A stretch of 11,529 nt of DNA. Origin: Bacteroidia bacterium (lineage in GTDB: Bacteria; Bacteroidota; Bacteroidia; AKYH767-A; OLB10). Every line of letters starts with the position of its first letter. Positions within the stretch are counted from its first letter, which is position 1. Positions 1 through 7,132 of the stretch are shown piece by piece. Below the pieces are notes generated by a model, which was not told where the DNA came from, made no database searches, and saw only the letters and a program-made list of their open reading frames with translations. Position numbers and translations under genes: made by a program. The stretch lies in contig JANWID010000189.1 in the NCBI GenBank assembly GCA_025450095.1, positions 1 through 11,529 on the forward strand, written 5' to 3'.

Positions 1-1214
1 ATTCCCTGGAGCGCAATCGAGGTGTCTGTCAGAATGGAATCTCCGAACATACCGGAAATGTAGAAATTATCATTTTCATCAACGGTAACATCATAAGGCT
101 GCTCCGTTTTGTGTCCGCCAAATTGTTTCGCATAAATGAAAATTCCGGAGCTGTCGAGCAGGGAGAAAAGCACATCATGTCCCTGATAAGGTAATTGCGT
201 GGAAGGATAGGGTGTAAACTGCTCCACACCCGGACCAGGATCCATATCGACGGTTGCATTGAGTGCAAGCGCAATCAGAATACGGTCACCTGACAACCGG
301 GCCAGGTGTCCGATTCTTACGCTGTCTTCATAAAATCTGATAAATTTCAACGTACCATCCGGAGTATATTTAGCAAGAAAATTTGAAGTTGGAGGAGAAT
401 TGACTGTTCCGGGTCCGGGATCCATATCAATAGATCCCATAAATGTGTTCCCGGTGATCACCACTGATAATGCAGAATCAAACATGATGCGCTCCGGAGT
501 CAAATGAATATTAACCGGGTTCAATTCATCTATATAAAAATGATTCGTGACATTTCCGGCGTTATCAAGCGACACAAAAACCGAATACCAATTTGTTGGC
601 GGGTTACCGGGTAACTGAATTCCGTCATAAAACAAATTACCCTGGCTAATCATTCCGAGGCATGCGCGACCATCATAATCCAAATAAGATGGAATAATCA
701 GGTTGTTCCCGACACCACTGGTGAAAGGTTTCATAAATACAAAATCACCGTTTTGATCATACCGCGCCAGGAAACTATTTCCACCTGAAACGGAAGGTGG
801 CGCATAAACTCCGGGCCCCGGATCAAAGTCAACGGTTTCTTCATAATCGCCAATCAGATTTATATTTCCATAACGATCGGGTTGAATAGTCCAGAAACGT
901 ATGCTCCCTGCCGCAACGGTGCATTCTATTTTCTTCGCAAACTGCAACACCCCGTTTGTATCCAGCTTGATCAGCGCGATGGCCGAATTGGTGCGGGAAA
1001 TCAGCACCTGGCCGGGACCCGGATCCACATCTACTACCAGATCGGAGAGTTCCAGCGCATAATACAAATTACCCACACTATCCACACCTAAGGTATTGCT
1101 GTAATCATCGTACGGAGTTTTTACGGCTGCATGCCATTTATAATCTAGCTGTGCATATCCTATACAATAAGTTGACAGCATCAGAACAAAGAGTGTTAAA
1201 AGTTTTTTCTTCAT
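1..1214 (-). CDS. Secreted VDxDPGPG-repeat protein, N-terminal part (3' end beyond window)
   Basis: An open frame runs from an ATG at 1214-1212 on the minus strand to the window edge without a stop, giving 404 complete residues. The start is supported by a signal peptide: MKKK, then a hydrophobic stretch (residues 5-20) ending GYAQ, with likely cleavage after Ala21 or Gln22. The rest is beta-rich and repetitive. The motif (V/I)D(V/F/M)DPGPG occurs at residues 61-68, 128-135, 262-269 and 322-329. Several copies are followed 14-20 residues later by a strand of the type FLA(R/K)YxxxGxxxF. This pattern is typical of the SBBP-like beta-propeller proteins that Bacteroidota export, often by the type IX system; the sorting domain would be at the unseen C terminus. 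The aspartates suggest calcium or surface-loop binding, which is inference. No enzyme motif is seen. It is transcribed divergently from the Nif3 gene. Function is unknown. Confidence 0.85.
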   Translation of the reverse strand, partial: MKKKLLTLFVLMLSTYCIGYAQLDYKWHAAVKTPYDDYSNTLGVDSVGNLYYALELSDLVVDVDPGPGQVLISRTNSAIALIKLDTNGVLQFAKKIECTVAAGSIRFWTIQPDRYGNINLIGDYEETVDFDPGPGVYAPPSVSGGNSFLARYDQNGDFVFMKPFTSGVGNNLIIPSYLDYDGRACLGMISQGNLFYDGIQLPGNPPTNWYSVFVSLDNAGNVTNHFYIDELNPVNIHLTPERIMFDSALSVVITGNTFMGSIDMDPGPGTVNSPPTSNFLAKYTPDGTLKFIRFYEDSVRIGHLARLSGDRILIALALNATVDMDPGPGVEQFTPYPSTQLPYQGHDVLFSLLDSSGIFIYAKQFGGHKTEQPYDVTVDENDNFYISGMFGDSILTDTSIALQG

Positions 1215-1283
1215 GCGATAAATATAAATATTTTCATTCAGCTTAAACATCAACTGCATATTTTTACAGCAAAACACCTGACT
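1215..1283. promoter_or_regulatory. Divergent intergenic region
   Basis: This AT-rich gap of 69 bases separates the divergently read repeat-protein and Nif3 genes and must hold both promoters if both are transcribed from here. I found no clean TAnnTTTG element on either strand. The A/T-rich run just upstream of the minus-strand ATG is consistent with translation starts in this phylum, which seldom use a Shine-Dalgarno sequence. The call rests on position only. Confidence 0.35.
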
Positions 1284-2378
1284 TTGGAATCATTAAGCAA
1301 TATCACCCGCATCCTTGAATCAATGGCGCCGTTATCGTACCAGGAGTCGTATGATAATTCAGGGCTTATAACCGGTGATCCACAAATGGAAATCCGCGGA
1401 GCGCTTATTTGTCTCGACAGCACAGAACCAATTATTGATGAAGCCATCGCCACAAACTGCAACCTGGTGATCGCCCACCACCCCATTGTTTTTTCGGGAT
1501 TGAAAAAGCTGACCGGGAAAAATTATGTGGAGCGGACTATTATCAAAGCCATCAGGAATGATATTGCTATATATGCGATCCACACCAATCTCGATAATGT
1601 CAGCACAGGCGTTAACCAGGCGATTTGCAACAGGTTGGGAATTAAGAATACCAGGATCCTTTCACCTAAGTCCGGTATCCTGAAAAAGCTCGTGACTTAT
1701 TGTCCTGAAGATCATTCGGGAAAAGTTTTAGCAGCCTTGTTCTCAGCTGGTGCCGGCGGAATCGGGAACTACGATGAATGCAGTTTTTCAACCAACGGAA
1801 CGGGCACTTTCCGTGGAAATGAATCTTCGAATCCGGTAGTTGGCGAAAAAGGAGTTCGGCATAATGAACCCGAAAACCGTATCGAGGTGATCTTCCGGGA
1901 TTTCGATCAACAAAAAATTTTAAAGGCATTACGCGATGCGCATCCTTATGAGGAAATAGCCTATGATGTTTATACACTTGATAACCAATATAATTTAGTT
2001 GGATCAGGAATGATTGGCGAGCTTGAAAAATCTTTACCGGTTAAAGAATTTCTGGAATTGCTCAAGAACAGGATGCAGACGGGGTGTATACGATACACAC
2101 ATTTTGCAAAGACTGTCAGCAAAGTAGCGGTATGCGGCGGGTCGGGAAGTTTTTTGTTGGGCGATGCTTTAAAAGCTGGTGCTGATGCATTTGTAACCGC
2201 CGACTTTAAGTATCACCAGTTTTTTGATGCCGATGAAAAAATCCTGGTGGCGGATATTGGACATTATGAAAGTGAACAGTTTACGAAAGAATTAATTTAT
2301 AGCGAATTGAAAGGTAAATTCACTACATTTGCACTCCGTTTGTCGGAACATAACACCAACCCAATAAACTACTTTTAA
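1284..2378 (+). CDS. Nif3-like dinuclear metal-centre protein (DUF34/NIF3, YqfO type)
   Basis: The 364-residue product is the long form of the Nif3/YbgI/YqfO family, a toroidal hexamer with a two-metal site whose reaction is not settled. Metal-ligand motifs are present: His65-His66 in IAHHPIVFSG, Asp104 in HTNLDN, and His327 with Glu331 in GHYESEQ. Residues from about 130 to 235 form the inserted domain of the long subfamily, with its characteristic AHPYEEIAYD near 219-228. The start is a TTG. It places family-conserved sequence (LESMAPLSYQESYDNSGL) at the usual distance from the N terminus, there is no in-frame ATG upstream, and the first in-frame ATG (1323) would remove the first helix. The stop is one base before the next ATG, so it is probably co-transcribed with the zinc-ribbon gene. 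That pairing is recurrent across bacteria. Confidence 0.93.
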   Translation: MESLSNITRILESMAPLSYQESYDNSGLITGDPQMEIRGALICLDSTEPIIDEAIATNCNLVIAHHPIVFSGLKKLTGKNYVERTIIKAIRNDIAIYAIHTNLDNVSTGVNQAICNRLGIKNTRILSPKSGILKKLVTYCPEDHSGKVLAALFSAGAGGIGNYDECSFSTNGTGTFRGNESSNPVVGEKGVRHNEPENRIEVIFRDFDQQKILKALRDAHPYEEIAYDVYTLDNQYNLVGSGMIGELEKSLPVKEFLELLKNRMQTGCIRYTHFAKTVSKVAVCGGSGSFLLGDALKAGADAFVTADFKYHQFFDADEKILVADIGHYESEQFTKELIYSELKGKFTTFALRLSEHNTNPINYF

Positions 2379-2379
2379 T

Positions 2380-3597
2380 ATGGCAGTAAAAAAGGCCGTG
2401 GCAAAAAGCAAAGTTTCAGCGAAGAAGCCGGCAAAAGTGACCACCAAAAAACCAGTTAAAACTGCGACTGCCAAGCCGGCAAAAAAACCGGCACCGAAGA
2501 CAACGGCACCAAAGACAACGGCAAAAACGGCTCCGCCCGCTAAAAAAACGGTAAAGCCCGCGCCAAAACAAACGGTTAAAAAAGTTGTTAAACCTGTAGC
2601 CGCTCCGGTTCACAAGAACAATAATAATGTGAAGAAACCGGTTCTTGTTGCGGAAATAGCCGTTCAGGATTCCGAAACCAATACCTCGAAAATAGTTGAC
2701 ATGATTGCTGAAAAGAAAGCTCCTAAAGTAAAATCCACTGTTCCATCAGAACCCAAAGAAAAAAAGCCTTCCGCACGCGCGATTAAAGCAGCTGAAAAAG
2801 CAGCCGCCGCTGAACCCGTTAAAGAAAGACGTTTCAGTTTCAACCTGAAAACTTTTGCAAAAGACAGAGCTGAATTTACAACAGAAGAAAAGCTCCAGGC
2901 CTTATTCCAGTTACAGCTTATTGATTCGGAAATTGATCGTATCAGGATCCTACGCGGCGAGCTTCCTATGGAAGTAAACGACCTGGAAGATGAAATCGTA
3001 GGGCTGAATACAAGGATTAAAAATTACACCGAGGAAAATGATGGGATCCAGGCACTGATTGCTCAGAAAAAGCAAGCTATCAAAGATTCCAATGCTGCTA
3101 TTAAGAAATATGAATCGCAGCAGATGAATGTAAAAAATAATCGTGAGTTTGATTCGCTCAATAAAGAGATTGAATTCCAGCAACTGGAAATCCAGCTTTC
3201 TGAAAAAAGAATAAAAGAATACAGTGCTGACCTCGCTGCAAAATCGATCATCCTGGATGCATCTACCCAGACACTGAATGAGCGGTTAGAGGATCTGAAA
3301 ACCAAGAAAGACGAACTCGATAATATCATTGCAGAAACACGTAAAGAAGAAGACCAGTTACTGAAGTTTTCAGAGCAGGCCCGTGAAATGATCGATGAAC
3401 GTTTGTATGCAGCGTATGAACGCATCCGCGAAAATGCACGCAACGGTCTTGCTGTGGTTACCATCCAGCGTGATGCCTGCGGAGGTTGTTTCAATAAAAT
3501 CCCGCCCCAGCGGCAACTCGATATCCGCCAGCATAAAAAAGTAATTGTATGCGAGCATTGCGGAAGGATACTTGTAGATCACGATATCGAATTATAA
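2380..3597 (+). CDS. C4-type zinc-ribbon coiled-coil protein with Lys/Ala/Pro-rich N-terminal extension
   Basis: The 405-residue product has three parts. Residues 1 to about 150 are low complexity, rich in Lys, Ala, Pro and Thr, with AKKPAK- and PKTTA-type repeats resembling histone H1 tails. Residues 165-350 form a long coiled coil of the DUF164 family, including the conserved NNREFDSLNKEIE segment (253-265). Residues 367-394 carry two CxxC pairs (Cys367/Cys370 and Cys391/Cys394) that should bind one zinc. Family members are normally about 240-255 residues, which matches the part from 165 onward, so the basic tail is an addition. The best-known relative is Helicobacter HP0958 (FlgZ), reported to bind RNA and sigma-54; the role here is not known. 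The tail suggests nucleic-acid binding, which is inference. It lies one base after the nif3-like gene and ends before a strong terminator. Confidence 0.9.
   Translation: MAVKKAVAKSKVSAKKPAKVTTKKPVKTATAKPAKKPAPKTTAPKTTAKTAPPAKKTVKPAPKQTVKKVVKPVAAPVHKNNNNVKKPVLVAEIAVQDSETNTSKIVDMIAEKKAPKVKSTVPSEPKEKKPSARAIKAAEKAAAAEPVKERRFSFNLKTFAKDRAEFTTEEKLQALFQLQLIDSEIDRIRILRGELPMEVNDLEDEIVGLNTRIKNYTEENDGIQALIAQKKQAIKDSNAAIKKYESQQMNVKNNREFDSLNKEIEFQQLEIQLSEKRIKEYSADLAAKSIILDASTQTLNERLEDLKTKKDELDNIIAETRKEEDQLLKFSEQAREMIDERLYAAYERIRENARNGLAVVTIQRDACGGCFNKIPPQRQLDIRQHKKVIVCEHCGRILVDHDIEL
2491..2520 (+). repeat. 15-nt tandem duplication inside the basic tail
   Basis: Two adjacent 15-nt units (2491-2505 and 2506-2520) differ at one base and encode two consecutive APKTT repeats. 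They lie within the low-complexity tail of the zinc-ribbon gene and show how the tail may grow or shrink by slippage in whole codons. Confidence 0.7.
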
Positions 3598-3620
3598 TTC
3601 ATAGAGATTCCCAAATTATT

Positions 3621-3656
3621 AAAAGGATCTTCAGTTGACTGAAGATCCTTTTTTAT
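3621..3656 (+). terminator. Rho-independent terminator after the nif3/zinc-ribbon pair
   Basis: A perfect 14-bp stem (3621-3634 with 3639-3652) closes on the loop TTGA. The A-rich left base of the stem pairs with the T run TTTTTT that ends the hairpin. It starts 23 nt after the stop codon. Because the stem ends in A and T tracts on both sides it could also act on minus-strand transcripts. Confidence 0.9.
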
Positions 3657-3705
3657 TTGTTTTGTAGATTCGTAAGCCCACAGAACCAGGCCTAACCCCG
3701 GGTAA

Positions 3706-5199
3706 ATGAAAAAGCTGCTGCTGTTGATGATTTTCGTTTTGCCCGTGCGAATTATTTCGGGTGCGGGTTTTGACTGGAACGAAGCGTGCAGAAATGCCTA
3801 CCAGGCTATGTGGACGCTGGATTTTTCAAGTGTTCATCTACAACTTATACAGGAAAAAAAGAATAATCCAGCCAATCCTGTAATTCCATACATAGAACAT
3901 TACAGTGATTTTCTGAAAGCTTTTATCACAGAAGAAGAAATGGACTTCCTGCAGCTCAAAAACAATCTTGATAAAAGGCTAAGTGTAATTGATAAGTCCG
4001 ACGATGCAACAGGGTGGAAAGATATGGCCCGAGGTGAAATGCTGCTCCAGCTTGCAGTAGTTAAGTTGAAGCGGAAGGAATTTCTTTCTGCCGGCTATTA
4101 CATACGACGCTCCTACAAAATCCTGGAAGAAAACCAAACGCGTTACCCGGGTTTTATTCCCAATCAGAAATCGCTCGGATTTTTTCATTCAATAATTGGC
4201 TCTGTTCCTGAAAACTATAAATGGCTTTCGAACCTGGCAGGCTTCAAAGGATCCATTTCACAGGGAGGCAGAGAACTTTCAAACCTTGTCAATAACATAG
4301 AGAGCAACGAAACATACCGGTTTTTGACACTTGAATCCATTTTTATCAAAATATTCATTGCAACACATTTCGAAAAAGATTTCTCTTCCGCAACAACGCT
4401 CCTCGATAAAGCAAAAAAAATCTCCCCTCCCGGTAACCCCATGATGGTGTTCATGGAAGCTAATACTTTGCTGGCATCCGGGAAACCAGGCGAAGCATTG
4501 AATGCACTTAATGGTTGTACGGTTAACCCCGTTTATCAGAAAATTTGTTACCTCGATTATATGACCGGTTCTTTAAAGTTGAATAACCTTAACTTTGAAA
4601 GCAGGAAAGATTTCGACAGGTTTTTGTCGGGGTTTAAAGGCAGGAGCTTTATTAAATCCGCCAACCTGAAGCTGGCATGGATCAGTTTGCTGGAAAATGA
4701 TATAAATGGTTTCCGTCATTTCCTGAAACAGGCAATTCAATACGGAGATGATTTTACTGATGAAGATAAGCAGGCTTTAAAAGCAGCGCAATCAGAAGAT
4801 GTTCCCAATAAATATTTACTGCGTGCAAGGTTACTTTGCGATGGTGGTAATTATAATGACGCGCTGGGAGAACTTGCAGGAAAACCAACCGGATATTTTT
4901 CAACCTACCACGATCAGCTGGAATACACTTACAGACTCGCAAGAATATTCGATAAAAAAGGACAACACGAAAAAGCCATTCAGTATTATACTCAGACTTA
5001 TGAAAATGGTATGCGTACAACCTGGTATTTTGCAGCCAATGCAGCACTGAATAATGGCATATTGTATGAATCTGGCGGAGATCGTCAAAAAGCAATGGAA
5101 TGGTATAAAAAATGCCTGGCACTGCGAAATCATGATTATCAGAACAGCATCGATCAGAAAGCGGAAGCGGGGTTGAATAGATTATCCAATGGAAAATGA
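3706..5199 (+). CDS. Exported tetratricopeptide-repeat protein, function unknown
   Basis: The 497-residue product begins MKKLLLLMIFVLP and has a signal peptide that probably ends after SGA (residue 20), so it is likely periplasmic. The remainder is almost entirely helical. Recognisable TPR units are clearest near the C terminus: residues 406-435 (LEYTYRLARIFDKKGQHEKA onward) and 442-475 (ANAALNNGILYESGGDRQKA onward). A weaker helical pair lies at 246-270, and degenerate repeats probably fill residues 105-240. There is no catalytic domain, lipobox or membrane segment beyond the signal peptide. TPR arrays mediate protein-protein contacts; the partner cannot be told from here. It is 108 nt after the zinc-ribbon gene with a terminator between, so it has its own promoter or depends on read-through. 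No clean TAnnTTTG was found; TAGATTCG at 3665-3672 is a near match only. Confidence 0.85.
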   Translation: MKKLLLLMIFVLPVRIISGAGFDWNEACRNAYQAMWTLDFSSVHLQLIQEKKNNPANPVIPYIEHYSDFLKAFITEEEMDFLQLKNNLDKRLSVIDKSDDATGWKDMARGEMLLQLAVVKLKRKEFLSAGYYIRRSYKILEENQTRYPGFIPNQKSLGFFHSIIGSVPENYKWLSNLAGFKGSISQGGRELSNLVNNIESNETYRFLTLESIFIKIFIATHFEKDFSSATTLLDKAKKISPPGNPMMVFMEANTLLASGKPGEALNALNGCTVNPVYQKICYLDYMTGSLKLNNLNFESRKDFDRFLSGFKGRSFIKSANLKLAWISLLENDINGFRHFLKQAIQYGDDFTDEDKQALKAAQSEDVPNKYLLRARLLCDGGNYNDALGELAGKPTGYFSTYHDQLEYTYRLARIFDKKGQHEKAIQYYTQTYENGMRTTWYFAANAALNNGILYESGGDRQKAMEWYKKCLALRNHDYQNSIDQKAEAGLNRLSNGK

Positions 5200-5214
5200 T
5201 GTTCAGCAGTCCTT

Positions 5215-5242
5215 GTCATGGTTCGGCTCCGCTCACCATGAC
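5215..5242. repeat. Short palindrome with TTCGGCTCCGCTCA core
   Basis: GTCATGGT (5215-5222) pairs perfectly with ACCATGAC (5235-5242). The loop between them can fold further through CGG and CCG. There is no long T run, so it is a weak intrinsic terminator at best. The core looks like the short intergenic palindrome TTCGACTxCGCTCA that I recall from many bacterial genomes, including Bacteroidota; that identification is from memory. It lies in the 117-nt gap between the TPR and methyltransferase genes. Confidence 0.6.
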
Positions 5243-5316
5243 CTCTACTTTAATAAACTGATTATTATAAATGTCAGTAACCGACAAACTCCTACCCGAC
5301 AACTCAACAACTCAAC

Positions 5317-5958
5317 ATGGATTTTTTAGATGAAAAGCTCAACGCTTACGTAGAGGCCTATACGAAACCGGAGCCGGAGCTGCTGGAAAAGTTGAACCGC
5401 GAAACCTGGTCGAAGATATTAATGCCGCGGATGCTTTCAGGGCACCTTCAGGGACAAGTGCTCTCTATGTTCAGCAAGATGATACGGCCGTCGCGCATCC
5501 TGGAAATCGGCACTTTCACCGGCTATAGCGCCATTTGCCTGGCGGAAGGATTAATGCCCGGCGGAAAACTGTTTACCATTGATATCAATGAAGAGTTGCA
5601 CGATATGGTGACACGCTATGTTAAAGCTTCGCCTTTTTCAGACCAGATAAAAATCATTACCGGGAATGCTTTAAATATTATCCCTGGTCTGAATGAAAAG
5701 TTTGATCTTGTTTTCATCGATGCCGATAAAGAAAATTACAGCAACTACTACGACCTGGTTTTTGATAATGTAAACACAGGAGGATATATCATTGCCGATA
5801 ACGTTTTGTGGAGTGGCAATGTTTTGAAAAAAGAAAAGGAAATGGATGAAGAAACACTCGCTATTCACCATTACAATAAAAAGGTACTTGCTGATACCCG
5901 TGTTGAAAATGTGCTGTTCCCTATCCGCGATGGGCTGATGGTTGCGAGAAAGTTGTAG
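5317..5958 (+). CDS. Class I SAM-dependent O-methyltransferase (Methyltransf_3, COMT-like)
   Basis: The 213-residue product has the normal length for the caffeoyl-CoA/catechol O-methyltransferase-like family, which transfers a methyl group from S-adenosylmethionine to a phenolic hydroxyl in a metal-dependent way. The SAM-binding glycine motif is EIGTFTGYSA (63-72), followed by the acidic Asp89 in FTIDIN. The metal-site motif is FIDADKENY with Asp135 and Asp137, completed by Asp161-Asn162 in IIADNVLWSG. All key residues are present, so the enzyme should be active. The substrate is not visible. The ATG at 5317 gives a typical N terminus. The stop codon is only 5 nt before the first unit of the repeat cluster, so the 3' end of this mRNA would carry its hairpins. 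Confidence 0.93.
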   Translation: MDFLDEKLNAYVEAYTKPEPELLEKLNRETWSKILMPRMLSGHLQGQVLSMFSKMIRPSRILEIGTFTGYSAICLAEGLMPGGKLFTIDINEELHDMVTRYVKASPFSDQIKIITGNALNIIPGLNEKFDLVFIDADKENYSNYYDLVFDNVNTGGYIIADNVLWSGNVLKKEKEMDEETLAIHHYNKKVLADTRVENVLFPIRDGLMVARKL

Positions 5959-5964
5959 AGGCTG

Positions 5965-6071
5965 GGGATTACAGATGTCAGGGACGCAGCACCGGGATAT
6001 GATTACAGATGATAAGAATTAATACATCTGTAATCATATCCCTTGCACCAAGTCCACGAATCTGTAATCCC
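5965..6071. repeat. Nested palindrome P1 of cluster 1
   Basis: The inner stem is a perfect 17-bp inverted repeat, 5994-6010 with 6026-6042, around a 15-nt AT-rich loop. The outer stem is a perfect 12-bp inverted repeat, 5965-5976 with 6060-6071. The two are separated by a symmetrical 17-by-17-nt unpaired region. The element starts 6 nt after the methyltransferase stop codon, so in RNA it would form a long 3' hairpin. No T run follows, so it is not a standard terminator. Confidence 0.9.
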
Positions 6072-6198
6072 ATGCCATGCCATCCCTTGCACCAGGTCCA
6101 CGAAAACAGGCAGGGGATTACAGATGTCAAGACTGGCAGGGGATTACAGATGTCAATGTCGCAGCACCGGGATATGATTACAGATATTGAGACAGGCA

Positions 6199-6313
6199 GG
6201 GGATTAAAGATTTCATTGTCGCAGCACAGGGATATGATTACAGATGATTAGAGTTAATACATCCGTAATCTGTAATCATATCCCTTGCACAAAGTCTACG
6301 AATCTGTAATCCC
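6199..6313. repeat. Nested palindrome P2 of cluster 1
   Basis: Long cores at 6229-6245 and 6268-6284 form a perfect 17-bp stem around a 22-nt loop. Short cores at 6200-6211 and 6302-6313 form the outer stem with one mismatch (the left copy reads ATTAAAGAT). The 17-nt spacers on both sides are kept. Further forward cores lie to the left (6113, 6139, 6169) and further reverse cores to the right, so many alternative pairings are possible. Confidence 0.85.
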
Positions 6314-6472
6314 ATGCCATGCCATCCCTTGCACCATGTCTGTGAATCTGTAATCCCCCGCCCCAAACAATTTTTAATACATCTGTAATCTGTAATCATA
6401 TCCCTTGCACAAAGTCCACGAATCTGTAATCCCATGCCTTACACCAAGTCCACGAATCAGTAATCCCATGCC

Positions 6473-6588
6473 ATCTGTAATCTGTAATCATATCCCTTGC
6501 ACCATGTCCGTGAATCTGTAATCCCATGCCATCTGTAATCTGTAATCATATCCCTTGCACCAAATCCATGAATCTGTAATCCCATGCC
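6473..6588. repeat. 58-nt tandem units in the right arm of cluster 1
   Basis: The unit beginning at 6480 recurs at 6538, 58 nt later, with three differences in the 17-nt spacer. Each unit holds ATCTGTAATCATATCCC, a 17-nt spacer, ATCTGTAATCCC, ATGCC and an ATCTGTA half-copy (before the second unit at 6531). This shows that whole modules are gained or lost by tandem duplication. Confidence 0.8.
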
Positions 6589-6660
6589 TTGCACCAGGTC
6601 CGTGAATCTGTAATCCCATGCCCCAAACAATTTAGCATGACATTTTAAACCACAATCCTT

Positions 6661-6668
6661 TAAGTTTG
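6661..6668 (+). promoter_or_regulatory. Candidate -7 element TAAGTTTG
   Basis: TAAGTTTG is an exact match to the Bacteroidota -7 consensus TAnnTTTG and lies 21 nt before the ATG at 6690. No good TTTG is found 19-21 nt further upstream, so the -33 half is weak. It argues that translation begins at 6690 rather than at the in-frame TTG (6666) that overlaps this element. Confidence 0.5.
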
Positions 6669-6689
6669 TCATATTTAAAATCGAGAAAC

Positions 6690-7058
6690 ATGAAAATAAT
6701 CCATATAATTATCATCCTGTTAATATCAGTGACTCCTGCAATGTCGCAGGCAGAACAAATGGGTCGTAAAACCGCAATGCAACGCTCGGAACTGATTACG
6801 AAAAATCTAACCGAAAAACTAAACCTCAGTGCCTCACAGACCGATTCAATAAGCGAAGTGATTTTGAAGAGAGAAAAATTCCGTGATGCTGGTTTGTTGT
6901 CAGAAAAAAAGAAAAAAGAAACCGATGCTGAGATCAGGAAAATTCTTACAAAAGAACAAAATGCACAATGGATAAAACATCGCGAAGAAACTCGTGAACG
7001 TGCGAAGGAGAAAAACAAACAAAAGAGTAAAACCGAACAACCTACCGAAACGGAATAA
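6690..7058 (+). CDS. Small exported protein, weakly Spy/CpxP-like
   Basis: The 122-residue product begins MKIIHIIIILLISVTPAMSQ, a clear signal peptide with likely cleavage after Ser19 or Gln20. The mature part is helical and highly charged. It contains a LTEKLNLSASQTDSI segment followed by a basic helix and then LTKEQNAQW. This arrangement resembles the paired LTxxQ-like helices of Spy/CpxP periplasmic proteins and their short Bacteroidota relatives, but the match is by eye and weak. The tail (from about 95) is lysine/glutamate-rich and probably disordered. The ATG is chosen because it gives the intact signal peptide and follows a -7 element. It lies between the two repeat clusters, 74 nt upstream of the reductase gene and on the same strand. 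Confidence 0.75.
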   Translation: MKIIHIIIILLISVTPAMSQAEQMGRKTAMQRSELITKNLTEKLNLSASQTDSISEVILKREKFRDAGLLSEKKKKETDAEIRKILTKEQNAQWIKHREETRERAKEKNKQKSKTEQPTETE

Positions 7059-7104
7059 GCAGCTATTTGTTCTTCGCGGAAAGCTTCATTGACTCCTATT
7101 TTGC

Positions 7105-7112
7105 TACTTTTG
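7105..7112 (+). promoter_or_regulatory. Candidate -7 element TACTTTTG for the reductase gene
   Basis: TACTTTTG matches TAnnTTTG exactly and lies 20 nt before the ATG at 7133. A TTG at 7089-7091 is only 13 nt upstream, shorter than usual, so the -33 half is doubtful. Its position favours 7133 over an upstream in-frame TTG at 7067. Confidence 0.45.
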
Positions 7113-7132
7113 CGCCACCTATTTCTGATGTA

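Larger units (their letters stand above)
5964..6633. repeat. Repeat cluster 1: 20 copies of two related cores in both orientations
   Basis: The 731-nt gap between the methyltransferase and the next gene is nearly filled by repeats. A short core, GGGATTACAGAT, and a long core, GGGATATGATTACAGAT, occur 20 times counting near matches. On the plus strand the order is two forward copies, two reverse, five forward, then eleven reverse. Short and long cores of one module are exactly 17 nt apart. Reverse-arm spacers resemble TTGCACCAAGTCCACGA; forward-arm spacers resemble GTCAATGTCGCAGCACC. Most reverse long cores are preceded by an extra ATCTGTA, making a 7-nt tandem. The cluster ends with CCCCAAACAATTT. 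Open frames across the cluster only echo the repeat (Ile-Thr-Asp for ATTACAGAT), so I see no gene. I do not recognise a named family. It resembles a compound palindromic repeat or a miniature non-autonomous element. Confidence 0.92.

Noticed and set aside
882..1091. Plus-strand open frame of 69 codons
   Set aside because: It lies opposite the long minus-strand secreted-protein frame, which has a signal peptide and clear repeats.
5964..6633. CRISPR array
   Set aside because: Cores occur in both orientations, the intervening 17-nt sequences are alike instead of unique, unit spacing is irregular, and no cas gene is present.
6009..6672. Small open frames on both strands with Ile-Thr-Asp repeats
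   Set aside because: Their peptides are direct readings of the repeated ATTACAGAT cores on either strand, they overlap each other, and they have no start context or family likeness.
7067..7132. Longer N terminus for the reductase from a TTG
   Set aside because: The additional residues have no likeness to the family and the region contains a promoter -7 match; the ATG at 7133 is sufficient.
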